A stretch of 64,000 nucleotides of DNA from positions 4,985,501-5,049,500 of the forward strand of contig NC_135371.1 of NCBI RefSeq assembly GCF_049243985.1. The letters run 5' to 3'. Source of the DNA: Paroedura picta (lineage: Eukaryota; Chordata; Lepidosauria; Squamata; Gekkonidae). Under the pieces are notes generated by a model that saw only the letters and a list, made by a program, of their open reading frames with translations, had not been told where the DNA came from and made no database searches. The position numbers and the translations under genes are program-made. Numbering within the stretch: position 1 is the first letter of the stretch; the number at the start of each line of letters is the position of its first letter. Below are positions 21,248 to 32,747 of this stretch, piece after piece.

Positions 21248-24200
21248 CTGGAAAGAGTAAGAGACTTCAGCATTATCTATAGCTCCTATAGCTCCTTAAA
21301 TATTATTACAGATATTTATTAAACAAAGTGCATAAATAATATATTAAAAGCAAAGTAAAAACACAAAGCGAACTGCACATGCCAGAACAGACCAAAGGTG
21401 CTTCGACCCACAGGGCTACGACCCTCAGTATTCAATTTTATGTGTGAAATACTCTCTTAATCAAAATCTAAAGGCTTGCTGGGTGGCAAAGAAACACCTG
21501 TTCGGTTTAGCTCCAACAAGTGTTTCTAAAGAGCCTCTTGTGGCGCAGAGTGGTAAGGCAGCTGTCTGAAAGCTTTGCCCATGAGGCTGGGAGTTCAATC
21601 CCAGCAGCCGGCTCAAGGTTGACTCAGCCTTCCATCCTTCCGAGGTCGGTAAAATGAGTACCCAGCTTGCTTGCTGGGGGGTAAACGGTAATGACTGGGG
21701 AAGGCACTGGCAAACCACCCCGGATTGAGTCTGCCATGAAAACGCTGGAGGGCGTCACCCCAAGGGTCAGACATGACTCGGTGCTTGCACAGGGGATACC
21801 TTTACCTTTACCTTTAGTGTTTCTAAGGTATCTGCTTTGGAGCCCACCTTCTAAAATATGTAATGTCTGAAGCCACCACTCTCAGCTCTTGCATAACTCT
21901 GCATCAAGGGTACATTTCCATGTGTGTCCGGAAAAGCTTTTGGTAATAACATCATCAAAGAAAAAAAACTCTTCTAGGCTATACAATAAGGTACACATGT
22001 TTGTACTCTTAGAGATGACTTCATAGTAGTTGTATTTTATGTAGGTACTAAGGGCAAAGCTCGTTGTCTCCAGGAATACAAAGGGCGCTAGAGCTTGGCG
22101 GTGGGAAGAGGAAGGGGAGGGGTTGTCCAGACTGTAAGGGCATGGGGTTGAATGTGTGTGTGTAGTGTGGGAGGTTGTGGTGGCATGGTGACAAATGAGG
22201 GTGTGGAGAGAGATGGGTGTCAAGAAACTGTGGTTTGGAATGTTCGTTGATTATGGGAGAAGGCTGACCTTTGGGAATTGTGGCATAGTGGTTACAGATG
22301 AGCTTTCCAGAGCCATGTCTTCAGATATGTGAAGGGAAAATCAGACGAAAGACTCTTCTTAGAGGGAGATTACATGGCAACCAATTCCTCCCGGTTTTGC
22401 GTCATTTCCCTTCTTGCGTGAATTCGGCCACAGACATTGAAATGATCCCCTGCCCTAATATATATGAGATAGTCACAGTACACAGATGTTCACCCTGCTC
22501 CTTCTGTCTCCGTTTTTTCACTGTTGACAAATTGGAGACCAGCATGAGGTCTTTCCTTTGAAAACTAGAAAAGAAAGACTAGTCCCCCTAGTTCTAGAAC
22601 AGTGTTCAGAAAATAACAAACTGATTCTTTGCTTGACGTCCTGTGTGCTTTTCTGTTTTCACCCACCTTCCTGAGTGGAGATGGTTCCTTCTCCACATGG
22701 AGAGCAGTCATAGCAGCAAATGGCCTTTCCTTCTTGGACCACTTTCACATGACCAGGCAGGCAGCTTTTGGTACACCTGGAATCTGGTAACGTCTACAGA
22801 CAAAGACAAGGAGCATTATCTGGGGAAAGGAGAAGTGATGCATTGAGCAATATTATGTTTTATGTCTTTATGAAACTTCAGTGTGATTAAATGTTACATT
22901 TCTTACGTTTTTTGCTAGAAACTTTGATAACTATTGTTTAAAATAAAAGTCTCAAAGTCTCTCATGGAAGTGTCATGTATGGCAGTGGTCCCCAACCCCT
23001 GGTCCGGGGACCAGTACCGGTCTGTGGATCAGTAAGTACCAGGCTGTGGCTCCTCCTTGTCCTTCTCCCTGGCTGCTGCCTCGGGGACTGCCCTGCCACT
23101 CTGCTGCCAGCTCACCTTGGGTGCTCTCCAGCAGTCGCCATGACTGGGGCTCTCCCTTGGTGTGGCACGGCTGACAGCACCCCCCAGCGGGTAGTGGGAA
23201 GTCAGGAGCATTGGTGGGAAAGCAAGTGGAACAGGGGCTCAGGCAGCGGTGACGTCCCTCGGCAAAAGATTACCCCCCCCCCCCCGGGCCTCAGTAAAAT
23301 TGTCAAGCATCGACCGGTCCTCGGTGATAAAAAGGTTGGGGACCACTGAGTATGGTACAATGCAGATCTTTATACCTTATGTAACCTTGAGCTATCTAGA
23401 AAGTGATTAATGAATTTTCTTAACTGTGTTATACCAGGTGCTCCACACAATGGCCTCCTGGTCAACGGTCACATTAATCTCGCCAGAGGTCTGTCTTTCT
23501 ATACTCCCTACTTTCACTCTCGATATGGATTTGTTGGAATGGATGATCGTGTTCACAATGTCTAAGTTGGCCTCCAGGTCTCCATTTTCTCCCAAATGCA
23601 TTCCACCCGTGGAAGTGTTGTGAAACAGGGAGTGTCTCAGGAAAGGATGAAGCTAGAATCACAGAGAGAACAGCAGCCTTTAGAAGACGGAAGATGCTTC
23701 TACAAACCAATGGTCTTATTGATCATTTTTATACCTTTAGGTGTTTATACAGTGCTTTCCTCTAAGCAAACACTGCATTTTTTTTACATGGTAGCAAAAC
23801 TGTCGCCTACTATGACTGAGGCATAGTAGCCGAAGAGGGAGTCACTAACTCAGAGCCATTCCGCACAAAGGGCAGTGTGGCTAAATCTGTGCGCTATTGA
23901 AAAGCGCTGCAGGCAAAAGCGGCTGATCATGGTAACGCACACAGCTGTTTCTAGCGAAAAAAGGCTCTCCCACTAGCACTGTTCTCGTAACGGACAAGTT
24001 TCCGGTCTCGCCGAAATCGCAATAGGGGAGGCGATATTTTTCCACGCTTCCTCCCGCCCCTTAACAGCCAGTTAACTGTTGTGTTCATGTTTCCCTTTAA
24101 GAACTCTTTTTAAAAAACCCGAAAACACCTGTAGCAACACATATTGGCTGCAGAGGAGAGGACACGCAGTAATGGGTTTAAACTTCAAGTACAACGATAT

Positions 24201-27200
24201 AGGCTAGATATCAGGAAAAAATGTTCACAGTCAGAGTGGTTCAGCCATGGAATAGGCTGCCTAAGGAGGGGGTGAGCTCCCCCTCACTGGCAGTCTTCAA
24301 GCAAAGGTTGGATACACACTTTTCTTGGATGCTTTAGGATGCTTAGGGCTGATCCTGCGTTGAGCAGGGGGTTAGACTAGATGGCCTGTATGGCCCCTTC
24401 CAACTCTATGATTCTATGATTTAATGATTCTATATTCGTTCCTTCAATATATCAGAAAGACCTTTTCCGCAGGTGTACAAGCTGGCACTTCATCGTTTAC
24501 AGTTAAAAAGAAATCCCCCCCCCATGGGTGAGATTTGTGGCCAAAATTATGGGCAGTCAAACAAGGGGCTGTATTGTGCTTGGGAACTTTAAAGACACTT
24601 GCAGTAGAGAGCTTTGTTTAACTTTTAATAACTTCTGTGGAGGGACTTTAGCCAGAGAAGCCTCTGAGAAGCCTCGCTCGTTTGTTGCTTTCCCCGTCTA
24701 AGGAAAAAAAAATGGCGATCACTTCGCTGGAAGTTCAGCGGCGAGAGCAGGGGAGGGACTTTCTTTCTACCGCTACATTGAGAACGCACATGCCTTTTGC
24801 TGATGTGTTGCAGCTTGTGGGCAGAAATGTAGCTGTTTTCTCAGGGGGGATTCACTTTTCTGGATTTCCCGTAAAGCGCTACAACGAAGCGCTTTTTGCG
24901 GGAGTGTTTCAGGGGTGTTGCAGATTGTGTGCGACGTCATGCGGAACCTTGAATTAGTAGCGCTTACCAAAGGTAAGACTTCTGCTACATTTAAGTTGTG
25001 CGGAATGGCCCCCAATGTTCCATGGTAGGAAGAGGACTGAGGACTCCATACCATCTACTTCGTTTCTTGGATAATCATTTGTACTCCGTAGTTCTCAGTT
25101 TGGGCAACTAAGATCCTGTTTCTATGAGAAATAGCTAAAGAACAGCAAACACAAATTGTTCCTGAAGATGATGAAATGACAGTATTTGTCTTAATGCTCT
25201 CTTTGTTCCAAAATTCTGGGGTGTTTCAATTAGTTGAGATTCTTCAATCAAAGGACTTCTAAATCTAAGTTCTAGGCATTATTTGTAATTCAGTATATTC
25301 AAGTCTCAATATCAGGGGGGGAAATGTCACAGAGTACCTCAGCAGTAGAATTGGCCACACGATGATTTGTGCTGGGGGGGGGGTTATCAGCATTTGAGGG
25401 CCAGTTCCCTTTAGTCTATATGTCTAGAGATCCTTGAACCCTTCTGTCCCACTCTGGGCTGTTCTACTGCAGACCAGCACTGGGACTTCTGAAAATATTT
25501 AACTTTGTGTTTTTTTTAGGATTTGGCCTGAAACTTTTTGCACACAAAATGGCTGATCTGTCACTGACCCCCAGCCTCTCATTGGCCCAAAAATCGATTC
25601 CTTCAGAGCCATTTAACATGACTGAAAATGACAGGCACTGGAGGGGGATAAAACAGTATGTCAAGATTCCTGATTTAGACATAGTAATCTCATATTAAGA
25701 ACCACGTCTTTCAACATTCCATGAGGCATGTGGCCATCTCACTAAGGAGAATTGACTGGTCTTAGTTCTGCTTTGCATCTCTATCAGTCCAGGCCAGACT
25801 ATGGGCAGAAGTGAATGTGGTAAGGAGGAGGGTGGCAGTTCTGGAAGAAGGATGAGTAGTACTAGATGGCCGAAACTGGATTTGCTTTGAAAAGGTAAAG
25901 GTATCCCCTGTGCAAGCTTTCTCTTAATTATTTGTCTGACTCATGTCTGACCCTCAAGCGTTTTCATGGCAGACTCAATACGGGGTGGTTTGCCAGTGCC
26001 TTCCCCAGTCATTACCATTTACCCCCCAGCAGCAAGCTGGGTACTTATTTTACCGACCTCGGAAGAATGGAAGGCTGAGTCAACCTTGAGCTGGCTGCTG
26101 GGATTGAACTCCCAGCCTCATGGGCAAAGCTTTCAGACGGCTGCCTTACCACTCTGCGCCACAAGAGGCTCTATTTGCTTTAGAAATTACCTAAACATGG
26201 TGCGGCAACCACCTCAGTGTGGATCCGCAACTGTCATTTCAAAGAAAAACCCACCGGGACTTTAGTTGAGGCCGGGCGGCTGGGAAGATCGCCGCCCCCG
26301 CCCCCCACTGGAGTGGCAGTAGCAAATATCATCGGCACCCACTCTGCCCCTTCCCTGCTGGAAATAGATGGGAGTTTTGGGTCTGGGAAGGGTTTTTAGG
26401 CTGCTGCATCATGTTGTAGGGGGTTGATGTTTTATTGTGTATTTTATATTGGTTTATTTGTTGTTGGGGTTTTTATATATGCTGTAACTCGCCTCAAGCC
26501 TTCGGGGGGAGGTAGATAAAACATTTCATAGCAACAACAACAACAATAACAATAACAAAGACAACAACAACAACAACAACAACAATAATTGGTAGATCAT
26601 AGGAAATGGATACCTGCCAAGGCTGTATTAGTTCATTTTTGTCTCTGTCTCCCCAAACCCTCCTTGTCCTCTCAGACTGGGATGAGTATGCAGCATGTAG
26701 TGCATGAGCCACTGCCTGGATGGAGGTGTAAGTTTTGTAGGCCCTGAGAGGCAGTTCTTCCTTCAGAACCTCCCAGGGCCTTTCTTCCAACTCTTCTTTC
26801 TCTCTGAATCTCAGGTGGCCTCTCTGGGACAAAATGGACTTTGAGTATAAGGGATCAAATCCTTTTGCCCAAAATTCCATTATAAGAGGGCTACAGTTCA
26901 GTCCATAGGAATGCAGTGGCCTTTTCTTTGTCTGAGTCATGACAGAGAGAGATCCATGCATAGGGATCCTAATAGAGATGTCATTACATATCAAACTGTA
27001 GAGGGACTCCAGCAAAAGAGTTGTGATCCAAACTTTACCCACTCTAAAGTTCCAGTTATGTTCAATCCTTCGTACAAATACTTCAACATATACAATGAAT
27101 TCGACATCTCCATAGAAAAGAAATACATTGACATGATCTTGAGTGAAAAATGAAAAGAAGCGTTCCAGTTTTTCTTCTGGCCACTCATTGAAACCAGTTC

Positions 27201-30200
27201 CATGTTCTGAGATGTTCTCTTCAAAGGCAACACAGATGCCGTTCCTAAGCATGAGATCAGTCAACGTGCCCTTGAACTTTCCCCCACTCTCTGGATCAAA
27301 GAGACCAATCCATGTCCATCGGAAATGCAGGAGCAGTCTGACAATTCCCAGGTATTGGGCTTCTTCTGGTTGAGACATTTGGTAGAAAAAAGGAGTTTTA
27401 TCCTGAAGAGCAGTCCAATGATAGTCATGAGTGACCTAACGAAGGAAATAGCGCATTTGAATTAAACTTTAAAGAAATGTCAATATGTTCTAAAACAGCG
27501 GTCCCCAACCCTCTTGTAGTTGGGGACCGTCTCCGAGGGTGAGAGAGAGCCGGCGGCCCGGCCGCCGCAGCTGCATGTAAACACGCACGCGCAGTCGCTG
27601 CACTTGCACTTGCACGCTTTTGCCACTAGGTGGCGCTAACGCGCATGCGTGGGGCTGCCGCGCATGCGCGTTTTCGCCAGCAGGGTGCGCAAACACGCAT
27701 GCGCGGCGGCTCCGCACGTGCGCGTTTGCATCGCTGGCGTGCCAGCAGCCGTGCCTGCCTCTTCCCTCCCTCTCACTGTGGGTGGGGGGGAGGCAGGTGT
27801 GCCGCTGGCAGCCCGGTACCATGGCCTTTGCGGCCCGGTACCGGGCCGCAGACCGGGGGTTGAAGACCCCTGTTCTAAAACATTACATCTAACATTTCAG
27901 ATGGTGATCTTGCACATTCTGTGCTTCCTTTTAGTAGTGACCTGAACTTGCACCATCCTAAGTGGGGGAAGTGCTTTACCCCTGATCCGGAACTACCCAA
28001 GTTCTGTATATCTAACCAGGTCATTCAGAAGGTACCCTAGAAATAACAGCAAGGATTTAGTTACAAGGAAAAACATAATGCTTGCTAAACAATATTCAAC
28101 TTTACAAAATAACATATATATATGTTATATATATATAATTTTCATATCGATAGAAATATAGAAAGTTGTTAATACAAAGAAAAAAAATAGATTATACTCT
28201 TCCTTTGTTTTACTTAAATCCCATCCTTTGAGTGTTCCCTTTTTATCTTCTTAAATAGTTCAAATAAGGGCCTCATTGTTCTTGAAACACCATTGACTAT
28301 CAGTGTCAGTTTGGCCACCTTTGCAAAGTACTTTACAAAATAGCTTCTGATCCACAGAGGCTCTAAAAATCATTATTTCTAGATTTCCACATTCCTCCAC
28401 TGCAGTCAGTCCTTGACCCACAGACACATCCATCAGGAGGTATCCAGCCTTCCAATCACTGCACTACACCAGCTCTTCCAAACGTTTTCCGCTTTGTCAA
28501 GAAGCATATAGGCCACCTTTGCTGGCTACCTCCTGCTTCCTAAGTCAAAAAACAGTGATTCAAATCCTTTACTACTAACTCAGGGAGGGATGCAAATGAA
28601 TCACCAGAGGAACTGGATCCTCTCTCTCAAACCCCTCTCAACTCTCCAAAAACTGATTTTCATCTGTACAAGAAACCTTTCACATTCCATCAAAGTTTCT
28701 TCAGACATAGTAGCCCTGTCCCTGGTTCATACCTGAGGGATTTTGTAGATGCCCAGGAATACTGAAACATCAATGGAAATGCCAGAATGAGACTCTTCAA
28801 AAACAGCCAAGAGATGATTCTGTCTGCCACATTGGTAGTTTGGAATGGTCTCCTGGCCAGAGGGTAGGAGGTCCATCAAAGCATCGTACGTCACCCTGGG
28901 ATTGAAAACGTTCTCATAGAAGGTGTAGCCCAGGGAGGTATTATTAGGCAAGAGCCTGGGATTCTGGTTGATCTCTTGAATGGCAAATGAGAAGGCAAGG
29001 AGATTCGACATAAAATTTGGACCGCTCCTATGAAATATATACAGATACACGTCACATTATCAAGGGATGCCGTTTACTAATTTGCTACTACTTTACTCTC
29101 TCCTTATATCTGTACTCTCATGATCCCTTTTTCATTGCCCTAGGAAGCGTACATGTGCCCCTGTTCTCAAATTAATTACTTCAGACCAATATGGCCACCT
29201 GATGTCAGTAATTGATTACATCTTACATCTTACCTCATCAATTTTTAAACAGAGGCTAGATACCCATCTGATGGACAGGCTGATTCTGTGAAGGCTCAAG
29301 GGGGTGGCAGGTTACAGTGGATGAGCAATAGGTGATGTGAGTATCCTGCATAGTGCAGGGGGTTGGACTAGATGACCCCGGAGGAGCCTTCCAACTCTAT
29401 TATTCAATGATTCTATGCTTCTGTGATTCTGTTTTTGTAGACAGCTTTATTGAACCCAAAATGTTTCCCATGCAATTCAGTCTCAAGCGAATGCCAACAA
29501 ATCCCCATGGCTGGTTTCTCCGATTATCTCTGGACTCTTTTAACCCTTTTCATAATGATCTAGGTTAATTTACTTGCTTCATACCAACATGGCTACCCGC
29601 TGGAATCTATGTGCTTGGGTGTCACTGATGTGGGCAGAAGCAGTTTGGGTGGTGCGCAGAGATGACAATATGAAGATTAGTCCTGTTTGGGGATCAGTTG
29701 AATTTGTTGTAGCTGTGAAGTTGAACACACAGGAGCACAGAGGAAGTTGCCTTTTACCGAAGGAGACCTCTGCTCCATCAAAGTCAGAATTGTCTCCCCA
29801 CACTGGCAGTGGCTCTCCAGGATCTGCCTGATCCCATCTAACTGGAGATGCCAGGGACTGAACCGGGGCCCTTTCGTGTCCCAAGCAGAGGCTTTTATAC
29901 AGAGCCACAGTTCTGGAACCTGGATGGTGTATGACACAGTGGTCTTTGGGGCAGTATGCCAGTACCAATGAAAATTCAGTATCTCCTTTCTCGGGTTGGT
30001 GCAGTGTTCACATTTAGGTTTATCAGGGCTGCCTAGTTGGAGAAAGGCAGATTGAGATGTCACCTGAAAGATGTTCCCTCAAACAATAATTGCCAGTTTG
30101 ACCATACTCATTTCCCTTCCCCCTTCAAACGCAAGTTCCTCTGATCCCAACAGAAGTACACCCCACTATTTCTATTAGGTATAATGAGAGATGTAATACC

Positions 30201-31142
30201 TAAAGAATTGAATATATTGTTATTGTATGCCTCCTCTCAATTGTATGCCTTAACAGCAGCCAGAATGGTGGTAGCAAACGTTTGGAAAACAAAGGAGACC
30301 CCATCGCTGGAGGTTTGGAAAATGAAATTATTGGATTTTTCAAAAATGGCTAGACTCACAACATTGTTTAAGGACACAGACTTAGAAAAGTATGAAAAAT
30401 CAATGGAGACCGTTTTGGAATTATATGGGGAAAACATATATAAACTTGGAGTGGGAATCCTCAGTTGAGATTTAAACAGGAGTTTCAGAATTTGTTTATT
30501 TGCATTTGTCTCAGTGTACAAAAATTATACAATATGTTGTATAAAGTGTTACTGGAAGTTTAATCATGTTATATTGGAAGACTACAAGATTTATGTTATT
30601 ATGGAAATGTATTATTAATAAAGTTACTAATAATGTAACAACAACAACAAAAAAGAAGTACACCCCACTACCTAGGATGGGGGTTGAATACCCCCCCCAC
30701 TCATCATGTAAGGAAAGTAATCAAGCCTTGGAGGAACAAGTTTTACAAATCCCCCTGCTGGGAGCGCTTTGATACTTGTTCGTTTTGGCATTCAAAGGCC
30801 TATGGTAGTTCCATGGTGAGCTCCCCTAATCCATGCCTTCCTCAGTTTGAGAGGAGGTCCATTGTAAGATGCTTTCCTCCCCAATTCCTGGCAGTGGAAG
30901 ACACTTTAGATAATTGTAAAAGATTCACCAAGATCTTACCAGATTTTTATAAAGGGATTCTCCCTGAAGGTATGTAACTTTTCATCAGCAACTATGGAAG
31001 TGATCAGCCCAGCTATGACGTGGTCTCCTCTTCGGAAGAAATTAAAGGGCTCCGGATCATCCATTGTCATGCGGAATGGGCATTTGCCATTCCTCACCCT
31101 GCAGGCTGTGAGAAGCAGCAGCAGAAACAGACAGAAGACCAT
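20337..31142 (-). CDS. V2R gene C, vomeronasal type-2 receptor (complete, six exons)
   Basis: Coding exons: 31142-30940, 29027-28733, 27435-26614, 23652-23425, 22793-22667 and 21247-20337 (2586 bp, 861 residues plus TGA). Layout as in gene B: signal peptide, flytrap domain, nine-cysteine domain, seven membrane helices. Exon 3 is 9 bp shorter than in A, B and D, removing QF after DKT and one lysine of the KKKRPL run, in frame. The pocket region also differs ([17 protein letters not shown] against [17 protein letters not shown]). The exon 4 donor is the weaker ACA|GTTAAG rather than AAG|GTGAG. Introns are swollen by a DNA transposon, hAT elements, L1, CR1, L2 and SINEs. Intact reading; the weak donor is the only doubt about function. 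Confidence 0.92.
21530..21815 (+). mobile_element. tRNA-derived SINE, full length
   Basis: Head GAGCCTCTTGTGGCGCAGAG, tail TTTACCTTTACCTTT. 11-bp target duplication AGTGTTTCTAA at 21519-21529 and 21816-21826. Intron 5 of gene C. Confidence 0.88.
22045..22260 (-). repeat. Interspersed repeat, family unassigned
   Basis: Reverse complement of the C-rich repeat end at 4860-4920 (TCTAGCGCCCTTTGTATTCC on the minus strand), followed by a G-rich stretch on the plus strand. Confidence 0.5.
22667..22793 (-). CDS. V2R gene C exon 5 (cysteine-rich)
   Basis: 127 bp, acceptor CTGTAG|ACG, encodes [20 protein letters not shown] then [20 protein letters not shown]. Donor GAAG|GTGGG, phase 1. Confidence 0.9.
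22983..23348. mobile_element. hAT-type nonautonomous element
   Basis: Terminal inverted repeats CAGTGGTCCCCAACC and GGTTGGGGACCACTG bound a 366-bp GC-rich insert in intron 4 of gene C. Flanks TGTATGG and AGTATGG resemble an imperfect target duplication; genes B and E show the uninterrupted site (CATGTATG-TACAA). Confidence 0.82.
23425..23652 (-). CDS. V2R gene C exon 4
   Basis: 228 bp, [20 protein letters not shown] start as in gene A. The last codons are WYNT and the donor is GTTAAG, the only non-GTGAG donor of an exon 4 here. Confidence 0.85.
23853..25012. mobile_element. TIR DNA transposon copy 1 (GGGCCATTCCGCAC ends)
   Basis: Ends GAGCCATTCCGCAC and GTGCGGAATGGCC are inverted repeats. 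The body is about 870 bp after removal of a CR1 insertion and is related, in opposite orientation, to 52757-53641 (shared core near GCGCTACAACGAAGCGCTTT). Genes A and E carry the empty site in intron 3. No transposase-like frame; nonautonomous. Superfamily unassigned. Confidence 0.75.
24149..24433 (+). mobile_element. CR1 LINE 3' end nested in the TIR element
   Basis: GGCTGCAGAGGAGAGGACAC to repeated ATGATTTAATGATTCTATA. It lies inside 23853-25012, so it is younger than that element. Confidence 0.88.
25889..26171 (-). mobile_element. tRNA-derived SINE
   Basis: Minus orientation, with a small internal insertion near 25919. Flanks ATTTGCTTTGAAA and ATTTGCTTTAGAAA give a target duplication of about 9 bp. 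Confidence 0.85.
26255..26530 (+). mobile_element. L2-like LINE 3' UTR
   Basis: GAGGCCGGGCGGCTGGGAAG to CTCGCCTCAAGCCTTCGGGG, ending in AACAAC repeats that begin about 25 bp from the exon 3 donor of gene C. The insertion has replaced intron sequence conserved next to exon 3 in the other genes. Confidence 0.75.
26529..26589. repeat. (AAC)n / (AAT)n microsatellite
   Basis: Tail of the L2-like insertion, 25 bp from the exon 3 donor of gene C. Confidence 0.9.
26614..27435 (-). CDS. V2R gene C exon 3
   Basis: 822 bp (274 codons). Acceptor GTTAG|GTC, donor TGGCAG|GTAT. The last codon is Q (PWQ), as in gene E, against PWE in A, B and D. Confidence 0.9.
27496..27872. mobile_element. hAT-type nonautonomous element
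   Basis: 377 bp, ends CAGCGGTCCCCAACC and GGGGGTTGAAGACCCCTG, flanked by a perfect 8-bp target duplication TTCTAAAA at 27488-27495 and 27873-27880, the hAT hallmark. GC-rich body (CpG-rich) gives spurious open frames. Intron 2 of gene C. Confidence 0.92.
28112..28329. mobile_element. AT-rich insertion with 13-bp target duplication
   Basis: ACTTTACAAAATA occurs at 28099-28111 and 28330-28342, whereas gene B has it once in this intron. The 218-bp insert begins with an alternating TATATA palindrome. The long duplication points to LINE-type retrotransposition; family unknown. Confidence 0.65.
28733..29027 (-). CDS. V2R gene C exon 2
   Basis: 295 bp, acceptor TTTCATAG, first codons after the junction SGPNFMSN as in gene D. 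Ends IYKIPQ|, with isoleucine where other copies have valine. Confidence 0.9.
29225..29435 (+). mobile_element. CR1 LINE 3' tail, second subfamily
   Basis: AAACAGAGGCTAGATACCCA to GGGGGTTGGACTAGATGACC and a final ATTCTATGCTTCTGTGATTC. Intron 1 of gene C. Confidence 0.8.
29740..29905 (-). mobile_element. tRNA-derived SINE, older family
   Basis: AGGAGACCTCTGCTCCATCA and the B-box-like CCAGGGACTGAACCGGGGCC (minus-strand GGTTCAGTCCC). A paralogue at 57595-57790 in intron 1 of gene E shows it predates that duplication. Confidence 0.55.
30169..30653 (+). mobile_element. L1 LINE 3' end
   Basis: Encodes the C-terminus of L1 ORF2 ([34 protein letters not shown]) then a 3' UTR and A-rich tail. Flanked by a perfect 17-bp target duplication AGAAGTACACCCCACTA at 30152-30168 and 30654-30670. 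5'-truncated, in intron 1 of gene C. Confidence 0.9.
30940..31142 (-). CDS. V2R gene C exon 1
   Basis: 203 bp, signal peptide [19 protein letters not shown]. Donor CTG|GTAAG, phase 2. Confidence 0.9.
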
Positions 31143-31349
31143 CCTCTGTCTGTGTGTCCCTTTCCCCTCCAGGGTGCTGGAGGGGACTGACAGAAGGAGC
31201 TGCAGGATCCCCTGGCTACAGCAAGGCAGCCAACACTTGAGCAGTCCAGCCGTAGTTTGATCAGGCTGAAAGGGGAGGATCACAATTGTCACATCGACGC
31301 ATCACCTAGCTCCTGACATCTCATCCCCAGAACTTAGTGGGTCAAAAGG

Positions 31350-31360
31350 CTTTTATGCAC
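31350..31360 (-). promoter_or_regulatory. TATA-like box of V2R gene C
   Basis: Minus strand GGTGCATAAAAGCC about 208 bp upstream of the ATG, matching genes A and E. Confidence 0.4.
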
Positions 31361-31464
31361 CAGACTTTCCAGTCCTGTTGCAAGATGCTACATTGTCTTG
31401 CTCTTGGTTCTCGTGTCTATACTGTGGGTTTCAGAGCCAACTTTAGAGAAATCCCTGGAGAGCT

Positions 31465-31630
31465 TTTCTGACATGCAGAATCAGTCACCACGGCTTTGAT
31501 AATTATAAAGGAAAGGATCCGCACCGCCGAGGGCTCTTTTTTTGAAGCTGAACACAGGTGCAGAGACGGAGAAAACATGTTTGCGAGAACTCACCAAGAG
31601 GATTCCATGTGACTTGGGTCATGGCAAGGG
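31465..31630 (-). promoter_or_regulatory. Conserved upstream block of V2R gene C
   Basis: Same block as at 6265-6420; nearly identical to gene A through GGTGCAGAGACGGAGAAAAC and ATTCCATGTGACTTGGGTCA. Confidence 0.4.
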
Positions 31631-31871
31631 CTTGTGAACTTGGCTTAACTTTCAGGGGAAAACAACTTTTAATCCAAGACTTTGTATCAAGCACACATAC
31701 GACGATTATGTGCCAGCTCCAGTGGCTTTCTGTGGAGCACATGATCAAGTTCATCATCTGGATCTTGACTGTTAGCACCCTTAATATTCTGAACCCAATG
31801 TATCTGTCAGACCTCCTCTCTCCATATACCCACATTAGAGCTTTATGTTGTCAATGAATGCATCTCCTGGA

Positions 31872-32203
31872 CCCATTATGCACGGGGGTTTTAGCGCACA
31901 TTCGGGGTGGAATGGCGGCGACTAAAATCACCGATAACGCACGGTGCCGGCTGCAACCGGCCGCAGCTTTGGTGCATGCCGCCAAAAAAGCCGCGTTAGC
32001 GAAACGCGGAAGAAAGCGCAGCTTCCGGGTGACCGGGGCGCAACCAGAAGCGGCGCTCGGATCGCTGCGTGCATAATCGGTTACTCTGGGTTTTGCCGTC
32101 GTCGTGCCCCGCCCCGTGCATAACCGGTGTGCGTCTTCCCCCTCCGCGTTTTCCATGTGACCCGAAATCGACGTTTCAGCGGCCGTGCATAATGGGCCCT
32201 GGT
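31872..32203. mobile_element. TIR DNA transposon (CCCATTATGCAC ends)
   Basis: Inverted termini ACCCATTATGCACG and CGTGCATAATGGGC bound a CpG-rich insert. Gene B carries the empty site (17815-17850: CTGGTCCCTGAT-type), and the flanks CTGG suggest a 4-5 bp target duplication. A related broken copy lies at 60213-60510. Confidence 0.75.
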
Positions 32204-32235
32204 GGTCCCTGATCTGAAACAAGTCTGATTTTTAA

Positions 32236-32350
32236 GTGGGTAGCCATATTGGTCTCAAGCAGCACAACAAAACACGAGTCCTATAGCAACTTTAAGTCCA
32301 ACAAAGATTTGTTCAAAGTGTGATCCTTTGAGTGCATGCACTCTTCCTGA
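32236..32350 (-). repeat. Interspersed repeat end upstream of gene C
   Basis: Twin of 17870-17990 (GGGTAGCCATATTGGTCTCA, CATGCACTCTTCCTGAGGTC). Confidence 0.5.
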
Positions 32351-32608
32351 GGTCTGGGCCTTCCAGGACTTATTACAGTTCTGCAGGGCCTGCTCACTGA
32401 GTTATTCTGCTGGTTTTAGGATTGATGGTAGGCTCCTTCCATCGTTGGCCTCCACTTCCTCTCCTCAGGTGATTTAGCTGTATACTACCGGATGCGTATT
32501 TTCGAGATTAGTTTTAATAATCTTTTTAGTATTTATTCTCATTGATTATTGGAAGCCCCCATGAGCCCCCTGTGGAATGGTCGACCTATAAATCAAAGTC
32601 ATAAATGG

Positions 32609-32677
32609 TAGGTAGGTTGCTAGGTAGGTAGCCAGCCAGCCAGCCGGCCGGCCGACCGGCCGGCCGGCCGGCCAGCC

Positions 32678-32747
<70 letters not shown>

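Noticed and set aside
27490-27945. GC-rich, CpG-dense island with arginine/alanine-rich open frames, possible CpG-island promoter
   Set aside because: It is a hAT-type element with perfect 8-bp target duplication inside an intron.
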